NCBI GenBank assembly: GCA_039933635.1
Contig: JBDTNQ010000029.1
Location: forward strand, 1 to 39,155
DNA from: JBDTNQ01 sp039933635
GTDB taxonomy: Bacteria; Acidobacteriota; Vicinamibacteria; Vicinamibacterales; SCN-69-37
Direction of reading: 5' to 3'
DNA length: 39,155 bases
A program made the translations under genes and the position numbers. The notes under the pieces were generated by a model. That model was not told the DNA's origin and searched no databases. It saw only the letters and a program-made list of their open reading frames with translations. This document shows, one piece after another, positions 7,241 through 16,362 of this stretch. The stretch's first letter is position 1. Each line of letters opens with the position of its first letter.

Positions 7241-8674
7241 CTATCTGACCGTGATCGCCGCGAGACTCGACGCGTCCCAGCCGCCGCCGAGGGCCTTGAC
7301 GAGGTCAACGGTCGTCACCAGCCGCTCGCCCTCGAGTTGGACGGCCAGTCGCTGATTGGCGAGCAACGTTTGCTGGGCGGACACGAGGTCGAGCGCGGAG
7401 GCCAGACCGCCGCGATAGCGGTTCGTCGCGATGTCGAGCGCCCGAGACGAGGCGTCGACCGCCTGCCCCTGCGTTACCGCAGCCTCACTGAGGATCTGCA
7501 GACCGGAGAGCGCGTCCTGCACTTCGGCCATCGCCCGAAGAATGGTGCCGCGGTAATCGGCAGCCGCCAACTCGAACCCGGCGGTCGCGTAGTCGACGCC
7601 GGCCTTCTTCGCGCCGCCGCTGAACACATCCTGCGCCAGCGACGCACCAACGGCCCAAATCAGGCTCGGCACGTCGAACAGCTTGAGCAGGCTGGCGGAT
7701 TGCCAGCCGCCGCTCGCCGACAGACCCAGTGACGGGAAATATGCGCTCCGCGCGATCCCGATGCGCGCGTTGGCGGCGGCCATCTGCCGTTCTGCTTCCG
7801 CGACATCCGGCCGACGCTCGAGCAGATCGGTCGGCAGGCCGATCGCGAGAGACGGCGGCGCCGTGTCGAGCACGCGGGCGGGTAAGCGAAACACGGGCGC
7901 CGGTTCTCCGACGAGCACGGCAATCGCGTGTTCGAATTGATCGCGCTGTTGTCGCACGAGGATCGCCTGCGTCCGCGTCGACGCGAGCAGCGACTCTTCC
8001 TGCGCGAGGTCCAGCCCTGACGCCACACCGCCTTCAAAGCGATTCCGCACCAGGTCGACCGCGCGCTGGAGCACGTCGATGCCGCGTGTCAGCAGATCGA
8101 GCTCACTATCGAGACGCCGCGCCGTAAAGTAGTCGCTCGCGAGTTCGGCGGCAATGATGAGACGGACGTTCTCGAGATCCGCGGCGGACGCCTGCAGGGT
8201 GGCTTCGGCGGCCTCAATGCTCTTGAGGCGCCGACCAAACAGATCGACCTCGTAGCTCACCGACACCGGCAGCGAAAATGACGAGGAGGTGGATGCGGCA
8301 GTCGCGCCGGTGCGCGTGCCCGACAGGCGCTGGTCGGAAGCCTGCGCGCCGGCCGACACCTGTGGATAGACAGCTGACAGCGCCTGGGCCGTCAGCGCGC
8401 GGGCCTGCGCGAGTTGCGCCGCCGCGATCCTGATGCTCTGGTTTGCCGACGCGGCGCGATCCTGCAGGGCGCTCAGTTCCGCGTCACCGAAGACCGTCCA
8501 CCACGCGCCCTTCGGGAGCGCGTCCTTCGGCCGCCCTTCGCGAAACGGCTCAGGCACGTTCCACGCCGGGGGCACCGGCATGTCGGGCCGCTGGTAGACC
8601 GGGCCTCTCGACGCGCAGCCGGCGACCATCAGCGCCGTAATCGCGCCGGCCGCGGCGGCAACCACCCGTCGCAT
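7241..8674 (-). CDS. RND efflux outer-membrane factor lipoprotein (NodT/OprM family)
   Basis: 477 residues, typical of the TolC/OprM family. A lipoprotein signal ends in LMVAGC with the lipidated Cys at position 20. Two homologous coiled-coil halves follow, with the typical motifs PDMPVPPAWN near the N-terminus and LDLLTRGIDVLQRAVDLV in the helical barrel. It forms the trimeric outer-membrane channel of a tripartite pump. The start ATG 8674 overlaps the stop of the upstream adaptor gene (TGATG); GTG 8677 is also possible. It is the only outer-membrane factor in a cluster with two pumps. Confidence 0.92.
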   Translation of the reverse strand: MRRVVAAAAGAITALMVAGCASRGPVYQRPDMPVPPAWNVPEPFREGRPKDALPKGAWWTVFGDAELSALQDRAASANQSIRIAAAQLAQARALTAQALSAVYPQVSAGAQASDQRLSGTRTGATAASTSSSFSLPVSVSYEVDLFGRRLKSIEAAEATLQASAADLENVRLIIAAELASDYFTARRLDSELDLLTRGIDVLQRAVDLVRNRFEGGVASGLDLAQEESLLASTRTQAILVRQQRDQFEHAIAVLVGEPAPVFRLPARVLDTAPPSLAIGLPTDLLERRPDVAEAERQMAAANARIGIARSAYFPSLGLSASGGWQSASLLKLFDVPSLIWAVGASLAQDVFSGGAKKAGVDYATAGFELAAADYRGTILRAMAEVQDALSGLQILSEAAVTQGQAVDASSRALDIATNRYRGGLASALDLVSAQQTLLANQRLAVQLEGERLVTTVDLVKALGGGWDASSLAAITVR

Positions 8675-9891
8675 CACTGCCCTCGCCCGCCCGGTGGCGC
8701 CGATCCCGCAGACGACGCAGCCGCCGGTGGCGCCGCCTTCGGGCGCTCCACGGACACGGCCTGTCCCTCATCGAGCGAGTCCGCCGGGTTGAGCACAATC
8801 CAGTCGTCTGCGCTGATGCCTTGCAGGATCTCCACGGTGGCGCCGAAATCGCGCCCGATCTGGACGGCTCGAAGCCGCACGTGATTCGACGCATCGACCA
8901 CGGCCGCGCGCACCCCCTCCGCGCGGAACAACAGCGTGTTGACCGGCAACTGCAACCGCGCCACGCTGCGCGCCGGCTTGAGGTGAACCTGGCCGTATCC
9001 GCCGGGCATGAGGCGATTGCCGTGATTGGGGACGTTGATCTCGGTGAGCAGCGTCCGCGTGGCCGGATCGATCACACCAGACGTCCGCACAATCTTGCCG
9101 TCAATGCGCTGGCCCGGGTACTGCGACAGTTCGAGCGAGGCCGGGTCGCCGACGCGGATCGAGGCCGCGTCCATTTCCGGCACGGTCACATACACGCGAA
9201 TCGGATCGATCTGGGCGAGACGGAACAACGCCTGTTGCGTGCCCGCGTTGACGAGCGTGCCGACGTCGACGTTCCGGGCTGTGATAATGCCCGCGAACGG
9301 CGCGTGGACGTGCTTGAACGACTCGAGATTCTCGAGGCGGCGAACGTTCGCGTCACCGGCGGCGAGCGTGGCGCGCAACTGGTCGTAGTTGCTCTGCTTC
9401 TCGTCCACTTCCTGTTGCGAAACCGAGTCGCTCCTCCGCAGGTTCACCCAACGCTCGGCCGTTGACTTCGCCAGCACCACGCTTGCGGCCGTCTGGTCCC
9501 GCGACGCGCGCGCCTGCAGCAGCTCCTGATCGATCTCCGGCGTATCGAGATCCGCCAGCAGATCACCCTGCTTCACGCGGCCGCCCAGGTCGACGTACCA
9601 CTTCTGCAGGTAGCCGGTCGTCCGCGCGTAGATCGGCGAATCGACATACGCCTGCAGGGTCGCGGGCAGGGCGAGGTCATCGCCGCCAGCCGACATCGTC
9701 GGATGAATCACCGCCACGGCCGGCACGGTCGCCTCCGTCGTGGTCGCGGCCAACGCTCGAAACTCGGACCGTCGTTTCGACACCGTCAGGACGCCCGCCA
9801 CGGCTAGCATCAGGAGCACTGCGGCGAAGGTCGTCCACACACGTCGGGTCGTGCGGCGCGTGGCGGGGGTGGAAGAATCCGGTTCGGTCAT
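8674..9891 (-). CDS. RND efflux periplasmic adaptor (membrane-fusion protein)
   Basis: 405 residues. One N-terminal membrane anchor (about 18-38) is followed by a biotinyl-lipoyl-like half motif (IYARTTGYLQKWYVDLGGRV), an alpha-helical hairpin (EIDQELLQARASRDQ to about 190), the second lipoyl half (HAPFAGIITARNVDVG), and beta-barrel and membrane-proximal domains. It bridges the inner-membrane pump to the outer-membrane channel. The start ATG 9891 overlaps the pump's stop by four bases (ATGA); a much longer open frame upstream lies inside the pump gene and is rejected. The C-terminus is Ala/Pro/Gly-rich. Confidence 0.92.
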   Translation of the reverse strand: MTEPDSSTPATRRTTRRVWTTFAAVLLMLAVAGVLTVSKRRSEFRALAATTTEATVPAVAVIHPTMSAGGDDLALPATLQAYVDSPIYARTTGYLQKWYVDLGGRVKQGDLLADLDTPEIDQELLQARASRDQTAASVVLAKSTAERWVNLRRSDSVSQQEVDEKQSNYDQLRATLAAGDANVRRLENLESFKHVHAPFAGIITARNVDVGTLVNAGTQQALFRLAQIDPIRVYVTVPEMDAASIRVGDPASLELSQYPGQRIDGKIVRTSGVIDPATRTLLTEINVPNHGNRLMPGGYGQVHLKPARSVARLQLPVNTLLFRAEGVRAAVVDASNHVRLRAVQIGRDFGATVEILQGISADDWIVLNPADSLDEGQAVSVERPKAAPPAAASSAGSAPPGGRGQ

Positions 9892-12800
9892 TTGGCTCCG
9901 GCCGCCCGGCGCTCCGACCATCCGTGGACGATGGCGAACACGCAGGGCACGAAGAAAAGAGTCGCCAGCGTCGCGCACACGAGCCCGCCGGCCACCGCCC
10001 GCCCGAGGGGCGCATTCTGCTCGCCACCCTCGCCAAGGCCGATCGCCATAGGCACCATGCCGATGACCATCGCGAGCGCCGTCATGAGCACGGGACGAAT
10101 GCGGACGAACCCGGCCTCGAGCGCCGCGTCGAGCGCACTGTGCCCCAGGCGCATCTGGTCCCGCGCGAACGACACGAGCAGGATACTGTTCGCGGTCGCC
10201 ACGCCCATGCACATGATCGCGCCCGTGAGCGATGGCACGTTGAGCGTCGTGTGCGTCAGCAACAACGTCCACGCGATGCCAGCCAGCGCGGCCGGCAGGG
10301 CCATGATGATGATGAGCGGATCCAGCCACGACTGGAAGTTCACGACGATGAGCAGGTAGGCCAGCACGATCGCGCCGATCAGCCCGATCCCCAGACCGAA
10401 GAACGACGCGCGCATCGTCTCCACCTGCCCGCGCATGACGATGCCACTGCCCCGCGGCAGGGTGCCGCGCACGGCGTTCATCTGCGTCGTGATGTCGTTG
10501 GCGACGCCCGCCAGGTCGCGGCCCTCGACCGACGCGTAGATGTTGATCATCGGCTGCGTGTTGAAGTGCGACACTTCCGCGGCGCGGCTCGCCGGTGACG
10601 CGGTGGCAAGGTTCGCGAGCATCTGGGGCGCCGTGGTCGCGTTGCCGATCTGCGTATTCTGGAGGTCCTGCAGCGAGTTCATGCGGTACTGCGGCGTCTG
10701 CACCGCCACGCTGTAGCTGATGCCGTTCACGGGGTCGAGCCAGAACGACGGCGCCGTCTGAAAGCTGGAACTCAATGAGACGAGGACGTTCTGCGCGACG
10801 TCCCTGGCGGACAGCCCGACGGACTGCACGCGCGAACGATCGATGTCGAGTTTGAGCGTCGGGAGGTCGAACGCCTGGTGTACGCGCACGTCCACCGCGC
10901 CGGGCACGCGCTCCATCTGTTTGGCCAGCGTCTGCGCGATGCGGAAGTTGGCTGCCTGATTCGCACCAGTGATGGCGACGTCAATCGGCGCCGGCGTCCC
11001 GAAGTTCAAGATCTGCGTCACGATGTCCGCCGGCTGGAAAAAGAACTGGACGCCGGGAAACTGTTGCTTGAGGACGCCGCGCAGCCGGGTGATGTACTCC
11101 GCGGTCGAGACCTCGCGGTCACCCTTCAACTGCACGAGGATTTCGCCATCCGCGGTGCCGATCGTGCCGCCGTTGCTGTAGAGGAGATTGATCCCGCTGT
11201 ACGGGACGCCCAGGTTGTCGAGAATCGTCGACAGATCCCGGCCGAGCGTCCGACGGATCGTGCCGTCGACCTGGTCGGCGAGCCGCGCCGTCTCCTCGAT
11301 CCGGAGTCCGGTCCGCGCACGCATGTGCAGGCGAATCGTGCCGGCGTCAACGGTCGGGAAGAAGTCCTGCCCCAGCAGGCCGACCAGGCCGATGGATCCG
11401 AGGCAGCACGCCAGGAAGATGCCCGCAAAGACCCGCCGCTGTTCGAGAATGGCGCTCAGGCTGCGGCGATAGGCCGCCCGAAAGCGCTCGAAGCCACGTT
11501 CGAAGGCACCGAACAGACCCGTCGCCTGATGCGGCGCGCCGCCCTCGTGGTGCCCCGTCCCTTTCATCAGATACAACGCCATCGTCGGCACCAGCGTGCG
11601 TGAGAGCACGTAGGACGCGAGCATGGCGAAGACGACGGCTTCGGCCAGCGGCACGAACAGGTACCGCGCGACGCCCGAGAGGAAGAACATCGGAACAAAG
11701 ACGATGCAGATGCAGAGCGTCGAGACGAGCGCCGGCACCGCAATCTGCTGCGAGCCGTCCAGAATCGCGGACCGCACGTCCTTGTCCATCGCCAGATTGC
11801 GATCGATGTTCTCGATCGCCACCGTCGCATCGTCGACCAGGATGCCCACCGCCAGCGCGAGCCCGCCGAGCGTCATCAGGTTGATCGTCTCGCCGATGGC
11901 GCCCAGCGTGATGATCGACACCATGATCGACAGCGGGATCGACACAGCAATGATCACCGTGCTCCGCCAGTCGCCGAGGAAAATCAGGATCATGACGGCC
12001 GTCAGAACCGCGGCCAGGATCGCTTCTCGCAGCACGCCTTCAATCGCCGCACGCACGAACAGCGACTGATCGAACAGCTGTGAGATCTTCAGCTCGGGCG
12101 GCAGTGACGCCTTCGCCTTCTCGATGACTTCCTTCACGCGCGCCACGATGTCGAGCGTCGACGCGTTGCCGCTCTTGTAGATGCTCATCAGCGCGCCGCG
12201 CTGGCCGTTGGCGCGCACGACGTTGGTCTGCGGCGAGTAGCCGTCACGAATGTGGGCGACCTCCTTGACGTAGATCGTCGTCCCGTTGACCGTTCTGATC
12301 GGCAGGTCGTTCAGCCCCGCAATCGACGTCGGGCTGCCATTCATTTCAACCGCGTACTCGAGCGGCCCCATCTTCGCGGTGCCGGACGGCAGGATCAGGT
12401 TCTGCGCACCGATGGCGGTGACGATGTCCGTTGGCGAGAGGCCCTTGGCCTGAAGGGCATCCGGATCGAGATCGACGGAGATGAGGCGCTGCTTGCCGCC
12501 GTACGGAAACGGCGCCGCCGCGCCCTGGACGGTGGCCAACTGCGTGCGGATGACGTTGTTCCCCAGGTCGAAGAGCTGCTGCTCCGACATGGTGTCGCTC
12601 GTGAGCCCGAGCTGCAGGACGGGCACGGTCGACGCGGAATAAAGCACGACGAGGGGCGGCGTGATGCCCGGCGGCATCTGGCGAATCAGCGTCTGCGCCA
12701 CGGCCGTCACCTGGGCCATCGCGGTCTGCACATTCGCATTCGGCTGGAAGAAGACCTTGAGGACCGCGAGCCCCGACAACGTCTGCGACTCGATGTGCTC

Positions 12801-13034
12801 GATGTCGTTCACGAGCGTCGTCAGCCCGCGTTCGGCGCTGCCCGTGATGCGCCGCTCCATCTCCTGGGGCGCGAGGCCGTTGAAGGAGAAGACGAGCCCG
12901 ATGACCGGGATGTCAATCTGGGGAAAGATGTCGGTGGGCGTCCGGGCAATCGTGACCGGAGTCATCAGGATGATGGCCAGCGCCATCACCACGAACGTGT
13001 AGGGCCTGTCGAGCGCGATCCGAACGATCCACAT
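9888..13034 (-). CDS. RND efflux pump permease lacking the TM10 lysine
   Basis: 1048 residues, the usual length for AcrB-like pumps, with 12 membrane segments in two repeats. The paired aspartates of TM4 are present (GILVDDATVAIENID). The TM10 segment reads MGVATANSILLVSFARD where AcrB has GLSAKNAILIVEFAKD, so the proton-relay Lys (K940 in AcrB) is replaced by Ala. This pattern may mark a separate RND subgroup. The start ATG 13034 (MWIVRIALDRPYTFVV) follows a purine-rich GAGAGAG. It is the first gene of the pump-adaptor-channel operon. Confidence 0.93.
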   Translation of the reverse strand: MWIVRIALDRPYTFVVMALAIILMTPVTIARTPTDIFPQIDIPVIGLVFSFNGLAPQEMERRITGSAERGLTTLVNDIEHIESQTLSGLAVLKVFFQPNANVQTAMAQVTAVAQTLIRQMPPGITPPLVVLYSASTVPVLQLGLTSDTMSEQQLFDLGNNVIRTQLATVQGAAAPFPYGGKQRLISVDLDPDALQAKGLSPTDIVTAIGAQNLILPSGTAKMGPLEYAVEMNGSPTSIAGLNDLPIRTVNGTTIYVKEVAHIRDGYSPQTNVVRANGQRGALMSIYKSGNASTLDIVARVKEVIEKAKASLPPELKISQLFDQSLFVRAAIEGVLREAILAAVLTAVMILIFLGDWRSTVIIAVSIPLSIMVSIITLGAIGETINLMTLGGLALAVGILVDDATVAIENIDRNLAMDKDVRSAILDGSQQIAVPALVSTLCICIVFVPMFFLSGVARYLFVPLAEAVVFAMLASYVLSRTLVPTMALYLMKGTGHHEGGAPHQATGLFGAFERGFERFRAAYRRSLSAILEQRRVFAGIFLACCLGSIGLVGLLGQDFFPTVDAGTIRLHMRARTGLRIEETARLADQVDGTIRRTLGRDLSTILDNLGVPYSGINLLYSNGGTIGTADGEILVQLKGDREVSTAEYITRLRGVLKQQFPGVQFFFQPADIVTQILNFGTPAPIDVAITGANQAANFRIAQTLAKQMERVPGAVDVRVHQAFDLPTLKLDIDRSRVQSVGLSARDVAQNVLVSLSSSFQTAPSFWLDPVNGISYSVAVQTPQYRMNSLQDLQNTQIGNATTAPQMLANLATASPASRAAEVSHFNTQPMINIYASVEGRDLAGVANDITTQMNAVRGTLPRGSGIVMRGQVETMRASFFGLGIGLIGAIVLAYLLIVVNFQSWLDPLIIIMALPAALAGIAWTLLLTHTTLNVPSLTGAIMCMGVATANSILLVSFARDQMRLGHSALDAALEAGFVRIRPVLMTALAMVIGMVPMAIGLGEGGEQNAPLGRAVAGGLVCATLATLFFVPCVFAIVHGWSERRAAGAK

Positions 13035-13055
13035 GCGGGCAGAACTCTCTCGGTC

Positions 13056-13076
13056 CCGCCAGCCTTTCGCTGGCGG
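13056..13076. promoter_or_regulatory. Hairpin in leader of RND pump
   Basis: A perfect 8-bp stem CCGCCAGC/GCTGGCGG with loop CTTTC, 22 bases upstream of the pump start. It could be a terminator of the upstream pump gene or a leader structure. Confidence 0.45.
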
Positions 13077-13174
13077 AGTTGCTAAGGATGGCGAGAGTGT
13101 AAGCGATTCCACGCCGACGTGCATTACTCATGCGTTCATCTGGCCTCAGGTGTGACCACTTGAACGCACCGCAG

Positions 13175-13190
13175 GCCCCAAAAACGGGGC
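13175..13190 (-). terminator. Weak hairpin after second RND pump
   Basis: A 5-bp stem GCCCC/GGGGC with a T-rich loop on the minus strand, 33 bases past the stop of the second RND pump. It is too short to be confident. Confidence 0.25.
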
Positions 13191-13222
13191 GAAACTGGGA
13201 GGGAGGATCTGGGCGGAGGGTG

Positions 13223-16200
13223 CTAGAGGGGCGACGATGGCCCGCTGCCGGCGGGCCGCGGGCGGCCGAGGATCGCCATGGTCACCTGGCGCAGCCGGGC
13301 GCGCGGACTCCGCACCGATTGCTCGAGCGCCGCGAGTTCGACGTAAACGACCGGGACCACGAGGAGCGTCAGGAAGAGGCAGAGCGTTTGGCCACCAACA
13401 ATGGTGACGGCGATGGCCGACCGCTGGGCGCCGCCAATGCCGATGCCCAAGGCGGTCGGAATCAGACCGGCGATGATGGCACTCGTCGTCATCAGGATCG
13501 GCCGCAGCCTGGTCCGGCACCCTCCGAGGATCGCCTCGCGCAGCGGCACGCCGCGCGCGCGCAGGACGTTGGCGTAGTCAACCTGCAGAATCGCGTTCTT
13601 CTTGACGATGCCCAAGAGGAGGAGCACACCAAGGGCGCTCCACAGATTGAGCGTCCGTCCGGTGGCCCAGAGCGTGAGCAGCGCGAACGGGACCGACAAC
13701 GGCAGCACGATCATGATGACAATCGGCTGGATGAAGCTCTCGAACTGTGCCGCCAGCACGATGTAAATGAAGATACTGGCCAGTCCGATGGCCATGATCA
13801 GGTTCGTTGTGGTCTCATCCAGAATCTGCGTCTGTCCCGCCAGTCTGGCGCTGTAGCCGGGCGGCAGGTTGACGCCAGCAATGATCTTCCGCACGTCGGC
13901 GGCTGCCTGATCGAGTGCGTGGCCTGGCGCGACGTCCGCCTGAAAGTCCACCGCAAACTGGCGATTGTTTCGTCGGAGCTGCGTCGGCCCAAAGCCGCGC
14001 TCCAACTGCGCGATGCTGTCGACACGGACCGGCCGGCCCGTCGACGACGCGACCGTCAGCTTGCCGATGGTCTCGATGTCACGCCGCTGGCCCTCCATGA
14101 CCCGCATCTTGACGGGATACTGCTCTATCCCCTCGCGGTAGGTGGAGATCTCGTCATCGCCCGACACCATGAGCCGGAGCGCGGATCCAACGGTAGACAT
14201 CCGTACCCCCAGATCCGCCGCGCGGGCCCGATCGACGGCGACACGGATCTCCGGGCTGCTGTTGCTGACCGTCGTCTTGGCGTCCGCGAGACTGGGCGTC
14301 TGCTGTCCTCGGGCGAGGACCTGGAGCGCGTAGTCGCTCAGACGTGCCATGTCCGGTCCGAGGAGACTCGCCTGAATCGGAAACGCTCCGCCCTCACCGC
14401 CCCCGAGTGGATTACGCGCGGCAATGATCGGGTTGGCCGACGGATGTGCCTCGAAGATCTTGCGCATCCGCGTCACGACCTGGTCTTGCGTCACGCGGCG
14501 CTCGTCCAGCGGCCGCAGGAACACGAACAGGTGGGCGTGATTGACGCGTCCGGCGCCGGCCAGGAACTGAATGTGATCGATCCCGTCCAGGTTCTTGACC
14601 TCCTGGACGAGTTGCAGCGCCATCTCGGAGGTGCCTTCGAGCGAGGTGCCTTCCGGCATGTCCACGTGCACGGTGAGCTGTCCCATGTCCTCGGCCGGAA
14701 TGAACGTGCGCCCGACGAGACGATTCAAGGGAAACGTCGTGGCAAACACGGCCAATGAGGCAATGATCATGGCGCGCGGGTGCGCCAGCGCCCACTCGAG
14801 GGAAACGGTGTACCAGCGATCGACGGCGCGGAAGAACCAGGTGTCCTTGGTCTTGCCGTCGCCCTCCGCATCCGACAGCTTCAGGAAGCGCGAGCTCAGC
14901 ATTGGCGTCAGCGTGAAGCTGACGAACATGGACACCATGATCGAACACGCCATGGTCAGGCCGAAGGGATAGATGAAGCGGCGGGCGTAGCCGGTCATGA
15001 ACGCGACCGGCACGAAGATGACGACAAGGGAGATGGTGGTGGCGAGCACGGCCAGCGTCACCTCACGCGTGCCCTGGATCGCGGCCTCGAACGGCGTGCA
15101 GTGCTTCTCTTCGAGGTAACGGAAGATGTTCTCCAGCACCACGATGGCATCGTCAATGACGATGCCGACGGCCAGTGTGAGGCCGAGGAGCGTCATGTTG
15201 TTGAGGGTGAAGTCCATCACCCGCATCAGCGTGAAGGTCGCGACAATGGACGCCGGAATCGCCATGGCCGAGATGAGCACCGCGCGGATGTTGCGAATGA
15301 AGAACAGCACGACCAGCGCGGCGAGCACGCTGCCCCAGATCAGATGCTCTTCGAGTGACGCGATCGACGCGTAGATGAAACGCGAATCGTCGGTGACCAG
15401 CGTCAGCGTGAGGCCTTTGGGCAAGACCTGCTGAATGCCCTTCAACTTCTGCTTGACCGCCTCCGTGACCTTGATCGTGTTTTCCCCGGACGCTCGACGC
15501 AGGTCGATCTGAACCGCGGGCCGGCCGTTGTCCAGCCAGAGCGCACTGGTCGTGCGCGCCGTGCCATCCTCCACCGTGCCCACGTCGGCCAGACGAATCG
15601 GCGTCGTGTTGACGACGGTGATCACGATGTTCCGGAATTGATCGGTACTGTCGATGCGGCCCAGGGTGCGGAGGGAGAGCTCGGACTTGCCCTGCTCAAT
15701 CGTGCCGCCGGGAATCTCGACATTTTCCTTCTCGACCGCGTCACGCACCTGGTCGACGGTGAGGCCATACGCGTTGAGCTTCTCGACATCGACCACGATG
15801 TGGATCTCGCGCGCCCGGCCGCCAGAGAGACTCACCTGCCCGACGCCGTCCACGGACTCGAGCGCGCGCTTCACCTGCGTGTCGGCCACTTCGGTGAGCG
15901 TTCGCAGGCTCATCGTCTCGGACGACAGGACCAGGGACATCACCGGATCCGAATCCGGATCGGCCTTCTGAACCACCGGTGGCAGCACCTGCGGCGGTAA
16001 CCGTCGCATGGCGCCGGCGACCTTCTCCCGCACGCTATTGGCCGCATCGTCGAGGTCCCGATCCAGCACGAACCTGACCGTGATGGTAGCGGTGCCCTCC
16101 GACGCGGAGGCGGTCATCTGGTCAATGCCGGCGATGCTGCTGAGCGCGTCCTCCATCGGCTCCACGGCCGAGGTCACCATTTCATCGGGACTGGCCCCGG

Positions 16201-16354
16201 GGAGCTGGAGGCCAACGCTGACCGTAGCCGGATCGGCCTTGGGGAACAGGTCGACGCCGAGATCACGGAAGGACACCACGCCAAGCACCACCACCGACGC
16301 AACGAGCATCGTGGCGAAGACCGGACGGCGCACGCAGAGTTCAGACAGGGACAT
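13223..16354 (-). CDS. RND multidrug efflux pump permease (AcrB/HAE1 type)
   Basis: 1043 residues. It starts MSLSELCVRRPVFATMLVAS, typical of the family. TM4 has GIVIDDAIVVLENIFRYLEE with both Asp, and the later segment LLGIVKKNAILQVDYANVLR keeps the proton-relay Lys in the canonical place, unlike the neighbouring pump. It should export hydrophobic or amphiphilic compounds using the proton gradient. It begins 8 bases after its adaptor gene stops, so the two are co-translated. No outer-membrane factor is dedicated to it here; it may share the one at 7241. Confidence 0.94.
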   Translation of the reverse strand: MSLSELCVRRPVFATMLVASVVVLGVVSFRDLGVDLFPKADPATVSVGLQLPGASPDEMVTSAVEPMEDALSSIAGIDQMTASASEGTATITVRFVLDRDLDDAANSVREKVAGAMRRLPPQVLPPVVQKADPDSDPVMSLVLSSETMSLRTLTEVADTQVKRALESVDGVGQVSLSGGRAREIHIVVDVEKLNAYGLTVDQVRDAVEKENVEIPGGTIEQGKSELSLRTLGRIDSTDQFRNIVITVVNTTPIRLADVGTVEDGTARTTSALWLDNGRPAVQIDLRRASGENTIKVTEAVKQKLKGIQQVLPKGLTLTLVTDDSRFIYASIASLEEHLIWGSVLAALVVLFFIRNIRAVLISAMAIPASIVATFTLMRVMDFTLNNMTLLGLTLAVGIVIDDAIVVLENIFRYLEEKHCTPFEAAIQGTREVTLAVLATTISLVVIFVPVAFMTGYARRFIYPFGLTMACSIMVSMFVSFTLTPMLSSRFLKLSDAEGDGKTKDTWFFRAVDRWYTVSLEWALAHPRAMIIASLAVFATTFPLNRLVGRTFIPAEDMGQLTVHVDMPEGTSLEGTSEMALQLVQEVKNLDGIDHIQFLAGAGRVNHAHLFVFLRPLDERRVTQDQVVTRMRKIFEAHPSANPIIAARNPLGGGEGGAFPIQASLLGPDMARLSDYALQVLARGQQTPSLADAKTTVSNSSPEIRVAVDRARAADLGVRMSTVGSALRLMVSGDDEISTYREGIEQYPVKMRVMEGQRRDIETIGKLTVASSTGRPVRVDSIAQLERGFGPTQLRRNNRQFAVDFQADVAPGHALDQAAADVRKIIAGVNLPPGYSARLAGQTQILDETTTNLIMAIGLASIFIYIVLAAQFESFIQPIVIMIVLPLSVPFALLTLWATGRTLNLWSALGVLLLLGIVKKNAILQVDYANVLRARGVPLREAILGGCRTRLRPILMTTSAIIAGLIPTALGIGIGGAQRSAIAVTIVGGQTLCLFLTLLVVPVVYVELAALEQSVRSPRARLRQVTMAILGRPRPAGSGPSSPL

Positions 16355-16362
16355 CGTGGGCC

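Noticed and set aside
9892..10329. N-terminal extension of the RND adaptor
   Set aside because: The extension lies inside the pump gene and is low-complexity; the ATGA overlap at 9888-9891 fixes the start.
13130..14758. Long plus-strand open frame opposite the AcrB-type pump
   Set aside because: Antisense to a conserved pump; low-complexity Arg/Asp/Gln composition.
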